Shown here piece after piece: positions 8,890 through 16,262 of a stretch of DNA of 46,701 nucleotides. Below the pieces are notes generated by a model. That model was not told the origin of the DNA. It saw only the letters and a list, made by a program, of their open reading frames with translations, and did no database searches. The position numbers and the translations under genes are program-made. Source of the DNA: an uncultured Tenacibaculum sp. (GTDB taxonomy: Bacteria; Bacteroidota; Bacteroidia; Flavobacteriales; Flavobacteriaceae); the NCBI GenBank assembly GCA_947504185.1, contig CANNGJ010000022.1:1-46701 (forward strand). Direction: 5' to 3'. Within the stretch, counting starts at the first letter, position 1. The number at the start of each line of letters is the position of its first letter.

Positions 8890-9753
8890 TTATTGAAGGC
8901 TAACTTCTTGAATTCCGTTTAAAATTTGTTTTATATGATTTGCACTTTCCATCTCAGAGTAAATTTCTGAAAAATTATTTTGTTCTATTAATGTTTTAAA
9001 TTGTTGTAGATTTTGAATGTACTCGTCGAGAGTTTCAATTACATTTTCTTTATTCTGTTCAAAAATTGGTGTCCACATAGCTGGTGAGCTCTTAGCTAAA
9101 CGTACGCTTGATGCGAACCCACTACCAGCCATATCGAAAATATCGCGTTCGTTTTTTTCTTTTTCTATAACTGTTTTCCCTAGCATAAAAGAGCTTATAT
9201 GTGATAAATGAGACATGTAGGCAATATGTTTGTCGTGAGATTTGGCATCCATATAACGAATACGCATTCCTAATTTAGAGAAAATTTCTAAAGCCTTTTC
9301 TTGTAATTTGAAAGCTGTTTTTTCTACTTCACAAATAATATTCGTTTTTCCAGAAAACAAATTGTTTAAAGCTGCATTAGGTCCTGAGAATTCAGTTCCT
9401 GCTATAGGATGCGTAGCTAAGAAATTCCTTCTTTTAGGATGATTTTCTATGGCTTTACATATTTGTTCTTTGGTTGAACCTACATCTATTACTAAGCAAT
9501 TGTCTGAAATATTATTTAATGTTTGAGTAATAATATTTAAAGAAACATCAACAGGAATAGAAACAATAACAATATCGGCATTTTTTACATCTACCATAAC
9601 TGTTTCTTTATGGATGATTCCAAGTTCTAAAGCTTTTTTAATATGTTCTTCATTGGTGTCTATTCCATAAATAGTAACATCTTTATATTCTTGCTGAATA
9701 TCTAGAGATAAACTACCTCCAATTAAACCGAGTCCTATAATAAATACGTTCAT
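8890..9753 (-). CDS. tyrA: Prephenate dehydrogenase
   Basis: Oxidatively decarboxylates prephenate to 4-hydroxyphenylpyruvate for tyrosine. 287 residues. The Rossmann dinucleotide motif GLGLIGGSLSLDIQ is at 7-20, followed by IVSIPVD, DVGSTK and the substrate motif HPIAGTEFSGP. The C-terminal helical domain includes MAGSGFASSVRLAKSSPAMW. There is no fused chorismate mutase and no ACT domain, so feedback would have to come from elsewhere, such as the operon attenuator. It starts one base after the aminotransferase stop and is followed by DAHP synthase/chorismate mutase, which supplies its substrate. Confidence 0.94.
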   Translation of the reverse strand: MNVFIIGLGLIGGSLSLDIQQEYKDVTIYGIDTNEEHIKKALELGIIHKETVMVDVKNADIVIVSIPVDVSLNIITQTLNNISDNCLVIDVGSTKEQICKAIENHPKRRNFLATHPIAGTEFSGPNAALNNLFSGKTNIICEVEKTAFKLQEKALEIFSKLGMRIRYMDAKSHDKHIAYMSHLSHISSFMLGKTVIEKEKNERDIFDMAGSGFASSVRLAKSSPAMWTPIFEQNKENVIETLDEYIQNLQQFKTLIEQNNFSEIYSEMESANHIKQILNGIQEVSLQ

Positions 9754-9754
9754 A

Positions 9755-10897
9755 CTATATTCTATTTATTGCTTCTTTAATTTTTTCTTCTGACACACAT
9801 AATGAAAAACGTATGTATCCTTCTCCTTTTGATCCAAAAATTGTTCCTGGAGCTAAAAAGATGTCCTTTTTATACAGTAAATCATCAACCATTTCTTCTG
9901 ATGTTATGCCTTTAGGTAATTTAGCCCATACAAACATTCCTGAACTGTCTTTGTCATAGGTGCATTTCAGTTTGTCAGCTAAAATCCATACTAGTTTTCT
10001 TCTTTCATTGTAAATCGAGTTTAATTGGTTAAACCAGTTATTAGATAGATGCAAAGCAGCTATAGCTCCTTTTTGAATTCCATAAAACATTCCAGAATCC
10101 ATTTGTGTTTTTACTTTTAGAACTTCAGTTAGGAATTCTTGTTTTCCTAAAAGCATCCCAACTCTCCATCCTGCCATGTTAAATGACTTGCTTAAAGAGT
10201 TCAGTTCAAGAGCAATATCTTTAGCACCTTCAATTTGTAAAACACTTTGTGTGTTATCATTTAAAATGAAACTATATGGGTTGTCATTTATAATTACAAT
10301 ATTGTGTTTTTTACCAAAAGCAATTAATTTTTCAAAGGTGTTTTTAGTAGCTTTAGCTCCAGTTGGCATATGCGGATAATTTACCCACATCAATTTAATT
10401 TTAGAGGTATCTAGCTTTTCTAATTCTTTAAAATTAGGTTGCCAATTAGTTGTCTCATCCAATTCATAAAAAATAGGTTCAGATCCAATTAAATTTGTCA
10501 CAGAACTATAGGTTGGATATCCCGGATTTGGAATTAATACTTGATCTCCCTCATTTAAAAAAGCTAACGAAATATGCATAATACCTTCCTTACTTCCCAT
10601 AAGAGGCAATATTTCATTTTCTGAATTAAGAGATACTTTATAATGCTTTTGGTAAAAATTACTCACAGCTTCTCTAAATTCAGGTAAACCTTGGTAACTC
10701 TGGTATTTATGAGCACCTTCTTCAAATAAGCTGTTTTTAATCGCTTCTATTACTGAGGTAGGAGGTTGTAAATCTGGACTTCCAATACCAATATTAATAA
10801 TTGGTTTACCTTCAGATATTAATTGGCGTACTTCCCTTAATTTTTTTGAAAAATAGTACTCTTGTACGGTATTTAAACGGTTTGCAAACTGTATCAT
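9755..10897 (-). CDS. Class I/II PLP aminotransferase, likely aromatic or prephenate
   Basis: A 380-residue fold-type I aminotransferase. It shows NIGIGSPDLQPP, the tyrosine-rich HKYQSYQGLPEFREAV, NYPHMPTG, and the PLP lysine Lys237 in SLSKSFNMAGWRVG. The C-terminal phosphate-binding arginine lies in GYIRFSLC. Between pheA and tyrA it most likely transaminates phenylpyruvate and hydroxyphenylpyruvate, or prephenate itself; an LL-diaminopimelate aminotransferase-like role is the main alternative, as the fold is close. Its start overlaps the pheA stop by 4 bases. Confidence 0.88.
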   Translation of the reverse strand: MIQFANRLNTVQEYYFSKKLREVRQLISEGKPIINIGIGSPDLQPPTSVIEAIKNSLFEEGAHKYQSYQGLPEFREAVSNFYQKHYKVSLNSENEILPLMGSKEGIMHISLAFLNEGDQVLIPNPGYPTYSSVTNLIGSEPIFYELDETTNWQPNFKELEKLDTSKIKLMWVNYPHMPTGAKATKNTFEKLIAFGKKHNIVIINDNPYSFILNDNTQSVLQIEGAKDIALELNSLSKSFNMAGWRVGMLLGKQEFLTEVLKVKTQMDSGMFYGIQKGAIAALHLSNNWFNQLNSIYNERRKLVWILADKLKCTYDKDSSGMFVWAKLPKGITSEEMVDDLLYKKDIFLAPGTIFGSKGEGYIRFSLCVSEEKIKEAINRI

Positions 10898-11718
10898 ACT
10901 CTTCCGTTTTTATATTCACCTAAAATTTTAAAATCTTCAGCCATTATTTTAATAATTGATTTTGCTTTATCATAGTTATCATAAATGTCAAAAGTAACAT
11001 CCACAAAAAAGGAATATTTCCAAGGAGTTTCAATTTTTGGTAGTGATTGAATTTTAGTTAGGTTTAATTTACAATCACTCATTACATTTAAAATGGTTGC
11101 TAAACTCCCTCTTTTATGATCTAGTTCAAATTTTAAAGATGCTTTGTTTATTTCACTTTTTCCATTATATGGTTTTGAGGTTTGTAGAATAACAAATCTA
11201 GTTGCATTGTTTTTTATAGTTTGTATTTCATCTTCAATAACCTCAAGATTAAAAATATCGGCAGCAATTTTTGGAGCAATTGCGGCCACTCCCTTTAATT
11301 TCTTTTCTGAAATACGTTTTGCTACTGCTGAGGTATCTACATCTTCAATTAGTTTAATATGTTTGTGTTGTTTAAAAAACTCTTTGCATTGTAAAAGTGC
11401 CATTGGATGAGAACAAACTTCTGTAATATCTTCAGTTGTTTGGTTTGGTAAAACCATTAAATGATGATGAATAGGCAAGTAGTATTCACCAGAAATATGA
11501 AGTTCATTTTTGTCTATTAAAGCATAATTAGGAATTATCGAACCAGCAATTGTATTTTCAATGGCCATAATAGCTTGCTCACTTTTTTGAGTAAGTAAAC
11601 TATCGACCAAGATGTCAAAAGACAAACATTCGTCTAGAGCAATATTGTCCCCATAATAATTTTGGGCAACTATATGATGATTACTTCCTTGTATTCCTTG
11701 AATGGCTATTTTTTTCAT
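10894..11718 (-). CDS. pheA: Prephenate dehydratase with ACT domain
   Basis: Converts prephenate to phenylpyruvate. 274 residues, monofunctional with no mutase domain. The catalytic part begins IAIQGIQGSNHH and includes AIENTIAGSI and the conserved TRF motif at 173-175 (NNATRFVIL). The ACT domain at about 193-270 begins KASLKFELDHKRGSL and has KIQSLPKIETPW where the phenylalanine-binding ESRP segment normally lies. First gene of the aromatic operon. Its leader peptide and terminator (11732-11860) suggest control by charged Phe/Tyr-tRNA. Confidence 0.94.
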   Translation of the reverse strand: MKKIAIQGIQGSNHHIVAQNYYGDNIALDECLSFDILVDSLLTQKSEQAIMAIENTIAGSIIPNYALIDKNELHISGEYYLPIHHHLMVLPNQTTEDITEVCSHPMALLQCKEFFKQHKHIKLIEDVDTSAVAKRISEKKLKGVAAIAPKIAADIFNLEVIEDEIQTIKNNATRFVILQTSKPYNGKSEINKASLKFELDHKRGSLATILNVMSDCKLNLTKIQSLPKIETPWKYSFFVDVTFDIYDNYDKAKSIIKIMAEDFKILGEYKNGRV

Positions 11719-11731
11719 TTAAAATTGAATC

Positions 11732-11761
11732 AAAAAAAAAGCCTCGATATTTCGAGACTTT
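11732..11761 (-). terminator. Attenuator terminator of the pheA operon (arms 3:4)
   Basis: On the minus strand AAAGTCTCGA (11752-11761) pairs with TCGAGGCTTT (11738-11747) across a four-base loop, 10 bp with one G-U pair, followed by nine T (11732-11740). It lies between the leader peptide and the pheA ATG, so transcription that stops here never reaches pheA. Confidence 0.85.
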
Positions 11762-11860
11762 CTAATTATTATTTTTCAGTTAACAATACGATACAAAGTC
11801 TCAGCTCTTATTTAAAAAATAAAAGTAAAAATAGAAACCTTGCCATACGTTTTGTAACAT
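11738..11860 (-). promoter_or_regulatory. Leader-peptide transcription attenuator, aromatic operon
   Basis: Four arms fit a classic attenuator. Arm 1 GCAAGGTTTC (11834-11843, inside leader codons 6-9) can pair with arm 2 GAGACTTTGT (11793-11802). Arm 2 can instead pair with arm 3 (AAAGTCTC, 11754-11761), and arm 3 with arm 4 to make the terminator. The leader stop codon overlaps arm 2. A ribosome stalled on the FYFYFYF codons covers arm 1 and frees arm 2 for the 2:3 antiterminator. A ribosome that reaches the stop masks arm 2 and lets the terminator form. Pairings are seen in the sequence; regulation is inferred. Confidence 0.85.
11801..11860 (-). CDS. pheA operon leader peptide, Phe/Tyr-rich
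   Basis: A 19-codon open frame, MLQNVWQGFYFYFYFLNKS, ending in TGA. Seven consecutive aromatic codons (codons 9-15, alternating Phe and Tyr) plus one Trp are far from chance composition and match the products of the operon downstream. The stop codon overlaps RNA arm 2 of the attenuator. The peptide itself need have no function; it is there to be translated. No Shine-Dalgarno is evident, as is usual in this phylum. Confidence 0.85.
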   Translation of the reverse strand: MLQNVWQGFYFYFYFLNKS

Positions 11861-11887
11861 GATTGTATCTGTGTTCTTTGTACTTGA

Positions 11888-11918
11888 CAAATCTTAGAAA
11901 TTAATTTTAGAAAAACAA
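11888..11918 (-). promoter_or_regulatory. Tentative promoter of the pheA leader
   Basis: On the minus strand a TTG (11916-11918) is followed after 19 bases by TAAGATTTG (11888-11896), one base longer than the TAnnTTTG consensus. It would start transcription shortly upstream of the leader ATG at 11860. Confidence 0.3.
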
Positions 11919-11944
11919 ATTATCTTTACTAAAAATTATTTCTT

Positions 11945-12589
11945 ATGAATATTGAGCGCGTTATTTCGCATTGGACAACAAATACTTATTATATAGAAAA
12001 TAATGGTGAATCAGTAATTATTGATGCTTCAGATGTTGCGATTAAAGAGTTTGTTGCTGTTTCTCCTAAAAATATTATCATTACTCATGGGCATGTGGAT
12101 CACATTGAAGTTTTGGAAGAACTACGAGATGAATATCAATGTAAAGTGGTTATTCAAGAAGAAGGGCAGCAAATGTTAATAGATCCAATGATGAATACTT
12201 CTGGATTTTTTCCTCAATTCAAAACTATTTCTTGCAAAGAGGCTGAAGTTACTTTTAAAGGAAAGGGATTTTCTTTTGAAGTAGGTGATAAGAAGTTTAA
12301 AACAATGCATACTCCTGGGCACTCTCCTGATTCTTCAATTTTTTATTGTGAAGAGGAAAAATTATTAATTGCTGGTGATTTGGTTTTTGAAAATTCTATA
12401 GGTCGTTCTGATTTTATGCACTCGAATACTGAACAGCATCTTAAAAACATAATAAAGGTTTTAGATTTTTTTGCTGATGATTATACTGTTTTACCTGGGC
12501 ATGGAAATCCGTTTATATTAGGAAATGCAAAGAAAGATATTATGAATGTAGTGAATTGGGTAGCTAACCAAGAACAGATAGTTTTATAA
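11945..12589 (+). CDS. MBL-fold metallo-hydrolase, glyoxalase II-like
   Basis: A 214-residue metallo-beta-lactamase fold protein. It has the zinc motif THGHVDH (His48, His50, Asp52, His53), His126 in TPGHSPDS, Asp145 in LIAGDLVF and His186 in LPGHGNPF. This pattern is typical of the glyoxalase II-like subfamily that hydrolyses thioesters, but the GSH-binding C-terminal domain of true GloB is absent, so substrate is unknown. Monocistronic, divergent from the aromatic operon, with a terminator shared with a tRNA-Asp gene. Confidence 0.87.
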   Translation: MNIERVISHWTTNTYYIENNGESVIIDASDVAIKEFVAVSPKNIIITHGHVDHIEVLEELRDEYQCKVVIQEEGQQMLIDPMMNTSGFFPQFKTISCKEAEVTFKGKGFSFEVGDKKFKTMHTPGHSPDSSIFYCEEEKLLIAGDLVFENSIGRSDFMHSNTEQHLKNIIKVLDFFADDYTVLPGHGNPFILGNAKKDIMNVVNWVANQEQIVL

Positions 12590-12594
12590 AAAAG

Positions 12595-12624
12595 AAAAAG
12601 CTTCTCAATTTTGAGAAGCTTTTT
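12595..12624. terminator. Bidirectional terminator between MBL gene and tRNA-Asp
   Basis: AAAAAGCTTCTCAA pairs with TTGAGAAGCTTTTT around a two-base spacer. The A-run and T-run let it end both the rightward MBL gene and the leftward tRNA. A near-identical copy lies at 13705-13736. Confidence 0.85.
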
Positions 12625-12625
12625 G

Positions 12626-12699
12626 CGGTCTGGACGGGACTCGAACCCGCGACCCCATGCGTGACAGGCATGTATTCTAACCAGCTGAACTACCAGACC
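12626..12699 (-). tRNA. tRNA-Asp (anticodon GTC), copy 1
   Basis: 74 bases on the minus strand. The acceptor stem is GGTCTGG with CCAGACC and a G discriminator. The D-arm segment is TTCAGCTGGTTAGAA, the anticodon loop is CTGTCAC with GTC, and the T-arm is CGGGTTCGAGTCCCG. CCA is not encoded. The gene and its flanks at 12620-12724 are identical to 13732-13836. Confidence 0.97.
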
Positions 12700-12717
12700 G
12701 TTGCTCTAAGCGGATGC

Positions 12718-12725
12718 AAATATAT
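12718..12725 (-). promoter_or_regulatory. tRNA-Asp copy 1 promoter -7 box
   Basis: On the minus strand TATATTTG matches TAnnTTTG about 18 bases upstream of the tRNA 5' end. A TTG lies roughly 20 bases further upstream (near 12748), as expected for -33. Confidence 0.55.
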
Positions 12726-12979
12726 AGTTGTTTTTTAAAGTTAGCAAGCTATTTTAAATATTTTTTAAATATTTAAAAAAAGAATATAAATTTTATAAAA
12801 AAAATAGTATTTGTATAAAGTTGTTTGTTTTCAATGGGTTCAGAGGTTTTAAAAATGTTAAACACTTGGCTTTTAAGTGTTTTGTGCTTGTTTTTTGGAG
12901 AAAAATGTTTGCTGATATGATTTTTTTTTGTTAAATTGTTACTCCCTTCGTATTCATTTTAGCATAAAACCCCTAAGCT
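12725..12979. other. AT-rich intergenic spacer
   Basis: About 255 bases of very AT-rich sequence between the tRNA-Asp promoter and the TonB-domain gene. It holds homopolymer runs and weak AT hairpins but no open frame with a plausible start, no clear -7 box and no RNA motif that I recognise. Confidence 0.5.
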
Positions 12980-13684
12980 ATGAAAAGAGTATTGTGTGTT
13001 ATTATTTTGGGATTATATTCCAGTTTTTTTGTTGGTCAAAGCATTTGTGTATCTACTAAATCTTATGTTGAAGATTTAAATGTAGTAGGTAAAAAATGCG
13101 TAGACACTTCACTAGTTAAAAGAAAAGGAGTAGGTAGAAATATAATTCGTTCTAATACTTCAGGTTCTTATAATTTAAGAAAAAGAAGTTATAAAGTAAG
13201 AAATTATAGAGTAAAACGGTTAAAAGAGAGCATTTTATTAAAGCCTAATATTATAGCAAGTGTAGAACCCTTCTTTAATGTTATTCATAGTAGTATGATA
13301 AATAAGGTTCCACATTTATATAAAGAGAGGATATATGATTTTAATGCTGTAGATAATTTGCCAGTATTTAAAAAATGTAGAAAAATAGATAAAGAAGAAG
13401 AGTTTAACTGCTTTAATACAGAAATGACAAATCATTTAATGGAGAACTTTAAATATCCTATAGAGGCCTTATTACGTAATGTACAAGGAAAAATAGAAGT
13501 GAGTTTTCATGTAGATACTAGAGGTAAAATTAAAAACATAGTAGCAAAAGGAGGAGAAGGAACAGTTATATTAAAAAAAGAGGCTAAAAGAATAGTTTCA
13601 TTGCTTCCTAAGTTTCTTGCTGCTAAAAGAAGAGGTAAAGATGTAGCTGTTAAATATAACTTAGTCGTTTCTTTTACTCTTTAA
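12980..13684 (+). CDS. TonB C-terminal domain protein with signal peptide
   Basis: 234 residues. An N-terminal hydrophobic signal (1-20, ending FFVGQS) is followed by a basic, poorly conserved middle (about 40-130) and a C-terminal TonB-like domain (about 140-234) with MTNHLMENFKYP, GKIEVSFHVDTRGKI and the terminal strand VKYNLVVSFTL. There is no proline-rich periplasm-spanning stretch, so it is not a standard energy transducer. Flavobacterial relatives are stand-alone secreted TonB_C proteins of unknown role. It sits alone between two identical tRNA-Asp genes in opposite orientation to both. Confidence 0.75.
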   Translation: MKRVLCVIILGLYSSFFVGQSICVSTKSYVEDLNVVGKKCVDTSLVKRKGVGRNIIRSNTSGSYNLRKRSYKVRNYRVKRLKESILLKPNIIASVEPFFNVIHSSMINKVPHLYKERIYDFNAVDNLPVFKKCRKIDKEEEFNCFNTEMTNHLMENFKYPIEALLRNVQGKIEVSFHVDTRGKIKNIVAKGGEGTVILKKEAKRIVSLLPKFLAAKRRGKDVAVKYNLVVSFTL

Positions 13685-13704
13685 AAGAATACAAAATACA
13701 AATG

Positions 13705-13736
13705 AAAAAGCTTCTCAAAAATTGAGAAGCTTTTTT
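13705..13736. terminator. Bidirectional terminator between TonB-domain gene and tRNA-Asp copy 2
   Basis: AAAAAGCTTCTCAA pairs with TTGAGAAGCTTTTTT. It is the same hairpin as at 12595-12624, with a slightly longer loop, and it ends both the rightward CDS and the leftward tRNA. Confidence 0.85.
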
Positions 13737-13737
13737 G

Positions 13738-13811
13738 CGGTCTGGACGGGACTCGAACCCGCGACCCCATGCGTGACAGGCATGTATTCTAACCAGCTGA
13801 ACTACCAGACC
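13738..13811 (-). tRNA. tRNA-Asp (anticodon GTC), copy 2
   Basis: Identical in sequence to the tRNA at 12626-12699, including the CTGTCAC anticodon loop, with no encoded CCA. The identity extends beyond the gene to cover 105 bases, including the promoter -7 box and the 3' trailer. Confidence 0.97.
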
Positions 13812-13829
13812 GTTGCTCTAAGCGGATGC

Positions 13830-13837
13830 AAATATAG
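13830..13837 (-). promoter_or_regulatory. tRNA-Asp copy 2 promoter -7 box
   Basis: On the minus strand the sequence reads CTATATTTG, containing TATATTTG, at the same distance from the tRNA as in copy 1. The sequence upstream differs from copy 1 and has no obvious TTG. Confidence 0.5.
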
Positions 13838-13866
13838 AATCTTTTTTTAAATAAAAAAGAGATAAA

Positions 13867-14787
13867 TCATAAAAAATTTCGTCTGCTAATAAGGTAAGAA
13901 GTAAGTATTTTATCATAGCCTTCATTAATGTTAACAGGTATATAATCTATTTTATATTGTAAGCATTTGTTTTTCAAATTATTGAAGAAAGAGGAGCTTA
14001 ATTCTTTATAATACTGCTGAACATTTTCGGCATATAAATTTATTTCTTCACCTGTTTCTACATCTACAAATTTTTTAGGAGTATTGTCAAAATCGAATTC
14101 AAACTCTGTTTTTTTATCATAAGTATGAAATAATACCACCTCGTGTTTATTAAACTTTAAATGTCTTAAGGCATCAAAAAGCTCGTCTTCATTTTTTGTT
14201 GTTTGAAACATGTCGGTAAATAAGAAAATTAAAGACCGACGATGAATTTTTTCTGCTATTTCATGTAAATATTGATAGGTTTCTGTTGTTGAGGTTGAAT
14301 CAGAAACCAATAACTGTTCTAATTGATGGAGTAACATTTTCCGATGACGCTCACTTCCTTTCTCAGGTGCGTAATATTCGTAAGTGTCAGCATAAATACT
14401 TAACCCAACAGCATCTCTTTGTCGTTTTAATATATCCATTAAAGATGCAGCAGCGACAGCTGAAAAACCTATCTTATTTAAGTTGTTAATATTTTGGTTT
14501 TTAACAATAGGATAGTGCATCGAAGCCGAGTTGTCAATAATTAAATGACAACGTAAGTTGGTTTCTTCTTCGTACTTTTTTGTGTAAAGTTTTTCTGTTT
14601 TTGCAAAGAGTTTCCAATCTATATGTCGAGTACTTTCTCCTTTATTGTATAATTTATGTTCAGAAAACTCAACAGAAAATCCATGAAACGGGCTTTTATG
14701 CATACCTGTTATAAAACCTTCTACAACTTGTTTGGCAAGTAACTCTAAGTTTTTTATTTCGGAAGAAGTATTGTTTAAATCAATCAT
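13867..14787 (-). CDS. DUF58 / von Willebrand A-like domain protein
   Basis: A 306-residue soluble DUF58 protein. The family signature lies at about 48-75 (KGESTRHIDWKLFAKTEKLY), followed by a von Willebrand A-like core with the metal-site motif DNSAS at 85-89 and LIFLFTDMF in place of the second metal loop. DUF58 proteins usually partner MoxR AAA ATPases and Bat proteins in Bacteroidota aerotolerance or stress clusters, but none of these is adjacent here. It follows trxA with a terminator between them, so it is probably transcribed on its own. Function is unknown. Confidence 0.88.
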   Translation of the reverse strand: MIDLNNTSSEIKNLELLAKQVVEGFITGMHKSPFHGFSVEFSEHKLYNKGESTRHIDWKLFAKTEKLYTKKYEEETNLRCHLIIDNSASMHYPIVKNQNINNLNKIGFSAVAAASLMDILKRQRDAVGLSIYADTYEYYAPEKGSERHRKMLLHQLEQLLVSDSTSTTETYQYLHEIAEKIHRRSLIFLFTDMFQTTKNEDELFDALRHLKFNKHEVVLFHTYDKKTEFEFDFDNTPKKFVDVETGEEINLYAENVQQYYKELSSSFFNNLKNKCLQYKIDYIPVNINEGYDKILTSYLISRRNFL

Positions 14788-14800
14788 ATGTACCGAAAAT

Positions 14801-14831
14801 AAAAAAAGGTTTAGCGATAGCCAAACCTTTT
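14801..14831 (-). terminator. trxA terminator
   Basis: On the minus strand AAAAGGTTT pairs with AAACCTTTT around a ten-base loop that can itself pair GC with GC, followed by a T-run. It lies 24 bases past the trxA stop. Confidence 0.8.
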
Positions 14832-14854
14832 AAGATATATTATAATTGTGCTGT

Positions 14855-15172
14855 TTATAAAGCAGCATCAATTTTATCTGTATATGCTTTTTTAGGAGCA
14901 GCACCAACTTGTTTATCTACAACTTCTCCATTTTTGAAGATTAAAACAGTAGGAATGTTTCTTACGCCATACTTAGCAGCAAATTCTTGGTTGTTGTCTA
15001 CATCAACTTTACCAACAACAGCTTTTCCATCATATTCAGTATGAATTTCATCTACAATAGGTCCAACCATTCTACATGGTCCACACCAAGCTGCCCAAAA
15101 ATCAACTAATACTGGTTTGTCAGATTTTAATACTACTTCATCAAAGTTTGCATCTGTAATTTCTAATGCCAT
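14855..15172 (-). CDS. trxA: Thioredoxin
   Basis: A 105-residue thioredoxin with the redox motif WCGPC (Cys30, Cys33) in FWAAWCGPCRMVGP and the cis-proline in NIPTVLIF. It is cytoplasmic, with no signal peptide. It donates electrons to reductases such as ribonucleotide reductase and, relevant here, to CysH-type PAPS/APS reductases of the sulfate operon 14 kb away. It has its own promoter and terminator. Length and motifs are fully typical. Confidence 0.96.
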   Translation of the reverse strand: MALEITDANFDEVVLKSDKPVLVDFWAAWCGPCRMVGPIVDEIHTEYDGKAVVGKVDVDNNQEFAAKYGVRNIPTVLIFKNGEVVDKQVGAAPKKAYTDKIDAAL

Positions 15173-15214
15173 TTTATTATGTTTTAATTAAGTTAATGTC
15201 TTGTTTGTATGCTA

Positions 15215-15244
15215 CAAAAGTAATCAAATATTTTACCAATGCAA
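15215..15244 (-). promoter_or_regulatory. trxA promoter
   Basis: On the minus strand a TTG (15242-15244) is followed after 19 bases by TACTTTTG (15215-15222). This fits the Bacteroidota -33 TTG / -7 TAnnTTTG pattern, 43 bases upstream of the ATG. Confidence 0.7.
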
Positions 15245-15302
15245 TTTTACAAAAATTACTTTTTACTATCATAGTATCAATAGTTTCTATTTCCTTACAA
15301 GT

Positions 15303-16259
15303 TTAAAACACTTCTTTGGCTATTTGTTGAATATTAGTTGATTTACCCATAGAATAGTAATGTAATAATGGGACTCCTGATTTAATTAGTTCTTTACTTT
15401 GATTGATGCACCATTCTACTCCAACTTGCCTTACTTGTTTATTGTCCTTGCAGTTAACAACATCCATAATTAAATCATCGGGTAAATCAACCTTAAAACG
15501 ATGTGGAATTAAGTTGAGTTGTTTTTTTGTTGAAATAGGTTTTAGCCCAGGAATAATAGGTACAGTAATTCCTTCTGCTCTGCATTTATTTACAAATTCG
15601 AAATATTTCTGATTGTCAAAAAACATTTGAGTAACAATATACGTAGCTCCGTTTTTAATTTTTTTCTTTAAAAAATGAATGTCTGAATCTAAACTAGGGG
15701 CTTCCATGTGTTTTTCAGGATAACCAGCTACACCAATGCAGAAATTTGTTTTTGAAGAGTTTTGAAGTTCATCATCCAAATAAACTCCTTTGTTTAACTC
15801 TTGAATTTGAGAGACTAATTCACTTGCGTATTGGTGTCCATCTTTTTCAGGTTTAAAATAGGTTTCACTTTTTACGGCATCTCCACGTAAAGCAACAACA
15901 TTGTCAATCCCTAAAAAGTCTAAATCAATTAGAAAGTTTTCGGTATCTTCTTTCGTAAATCCTCCGCATAAAATATGAGGGACGGCATCTACTTGATATT
16001 TATTTTGAATGGCAGCACAAATCCCAACAGTTCCAGGACGCTTTTTAACAACTTGTTTTTTTAATAATCCGTTTTCAATCTCTTTATACGTATATTCTTC
16101 TCTATGATAAGTAACATCTATAAAGGGAGGTTTGAATTCCATTAGAGGGTCTATGTTATCGAAAATAGATTGAATATGTTGTCCTTTTAAAGGAGGCAGT
16201 ATCTCAAAGGAAAACAATGTTTTTCCATTGGCATTTTTAATATGTTCTGTTACTTTCAT
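15303..16259 (-). CDS. metF: 5,10-methylenetetrahydrofolate reductase
   Basis: Reduces methylene-THF to methyl-THF, the methyl donor for MetH. A 318-residue single-domain FAD TIM barrel, with FSFEILPPLKG near residue 16 bearing the catalytic Glu, DVTYHRE, VALRGD, FCIGVAGYPEKH and TQMFFDN. Length is close to the usual 300. It starts 3 bases after the metH-2 stop and is the last gene of the metH operon, so it should also be under the SAM-I riboswitch at 19993-20093. Confidence 0.95.
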   Translation of the reverse strand: MKVTEHIKNANGKTLFSFEILPPLKGQHIQSIFDNIDPLMEFKPPFIDVTYHREEYTYKEIENGLLKKQVVKKRPGTVGICAAIQNKYQVDAVPHILCGGFTKEDTENFLIDLDFLGIDNVVALRGDAVKSETYFKPEKDGHQYASELVSQIQELNKGVYLDDELQNSSKTNFCIGVAGYPEKHMEAPSLDSDIHFLKKKIKNGATYIVTQMFFDNQKYFEFVNKCRAEGITVPIIPGLKPISTKKQLNLIPHRFKVDLPDDLIMDVVNCKDNKQVRQVGVEWCINQSKELIKSGVPLLHYYSMGKSTNIQQIAKEVF

Positions 16260-16262
16260 GTG

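Noticed and set aside
11662..11862. 66-codon plus-strand frame across the pheA start and attenuator
   Set aside because: It is the reverse strand of the attenuator and pheA 5' end; the minus-strand reading explains the sequence far better.
12725..12979. Possible small RNA or replication-origin-like AT-rich region
   Set aside because: It has only homopolymers and weak AT palindromes, with no DnaA-box cluster, no clear promoter-terminator pair and no recognised RNA fold.
12595..13736. The two similar hairpins as ends of an insertion sequence around the TonB-domain gene
   Set aside because: They are in direct orientation, serve as terminators for flanking genes, and no transposase or target-site duplication is visible.
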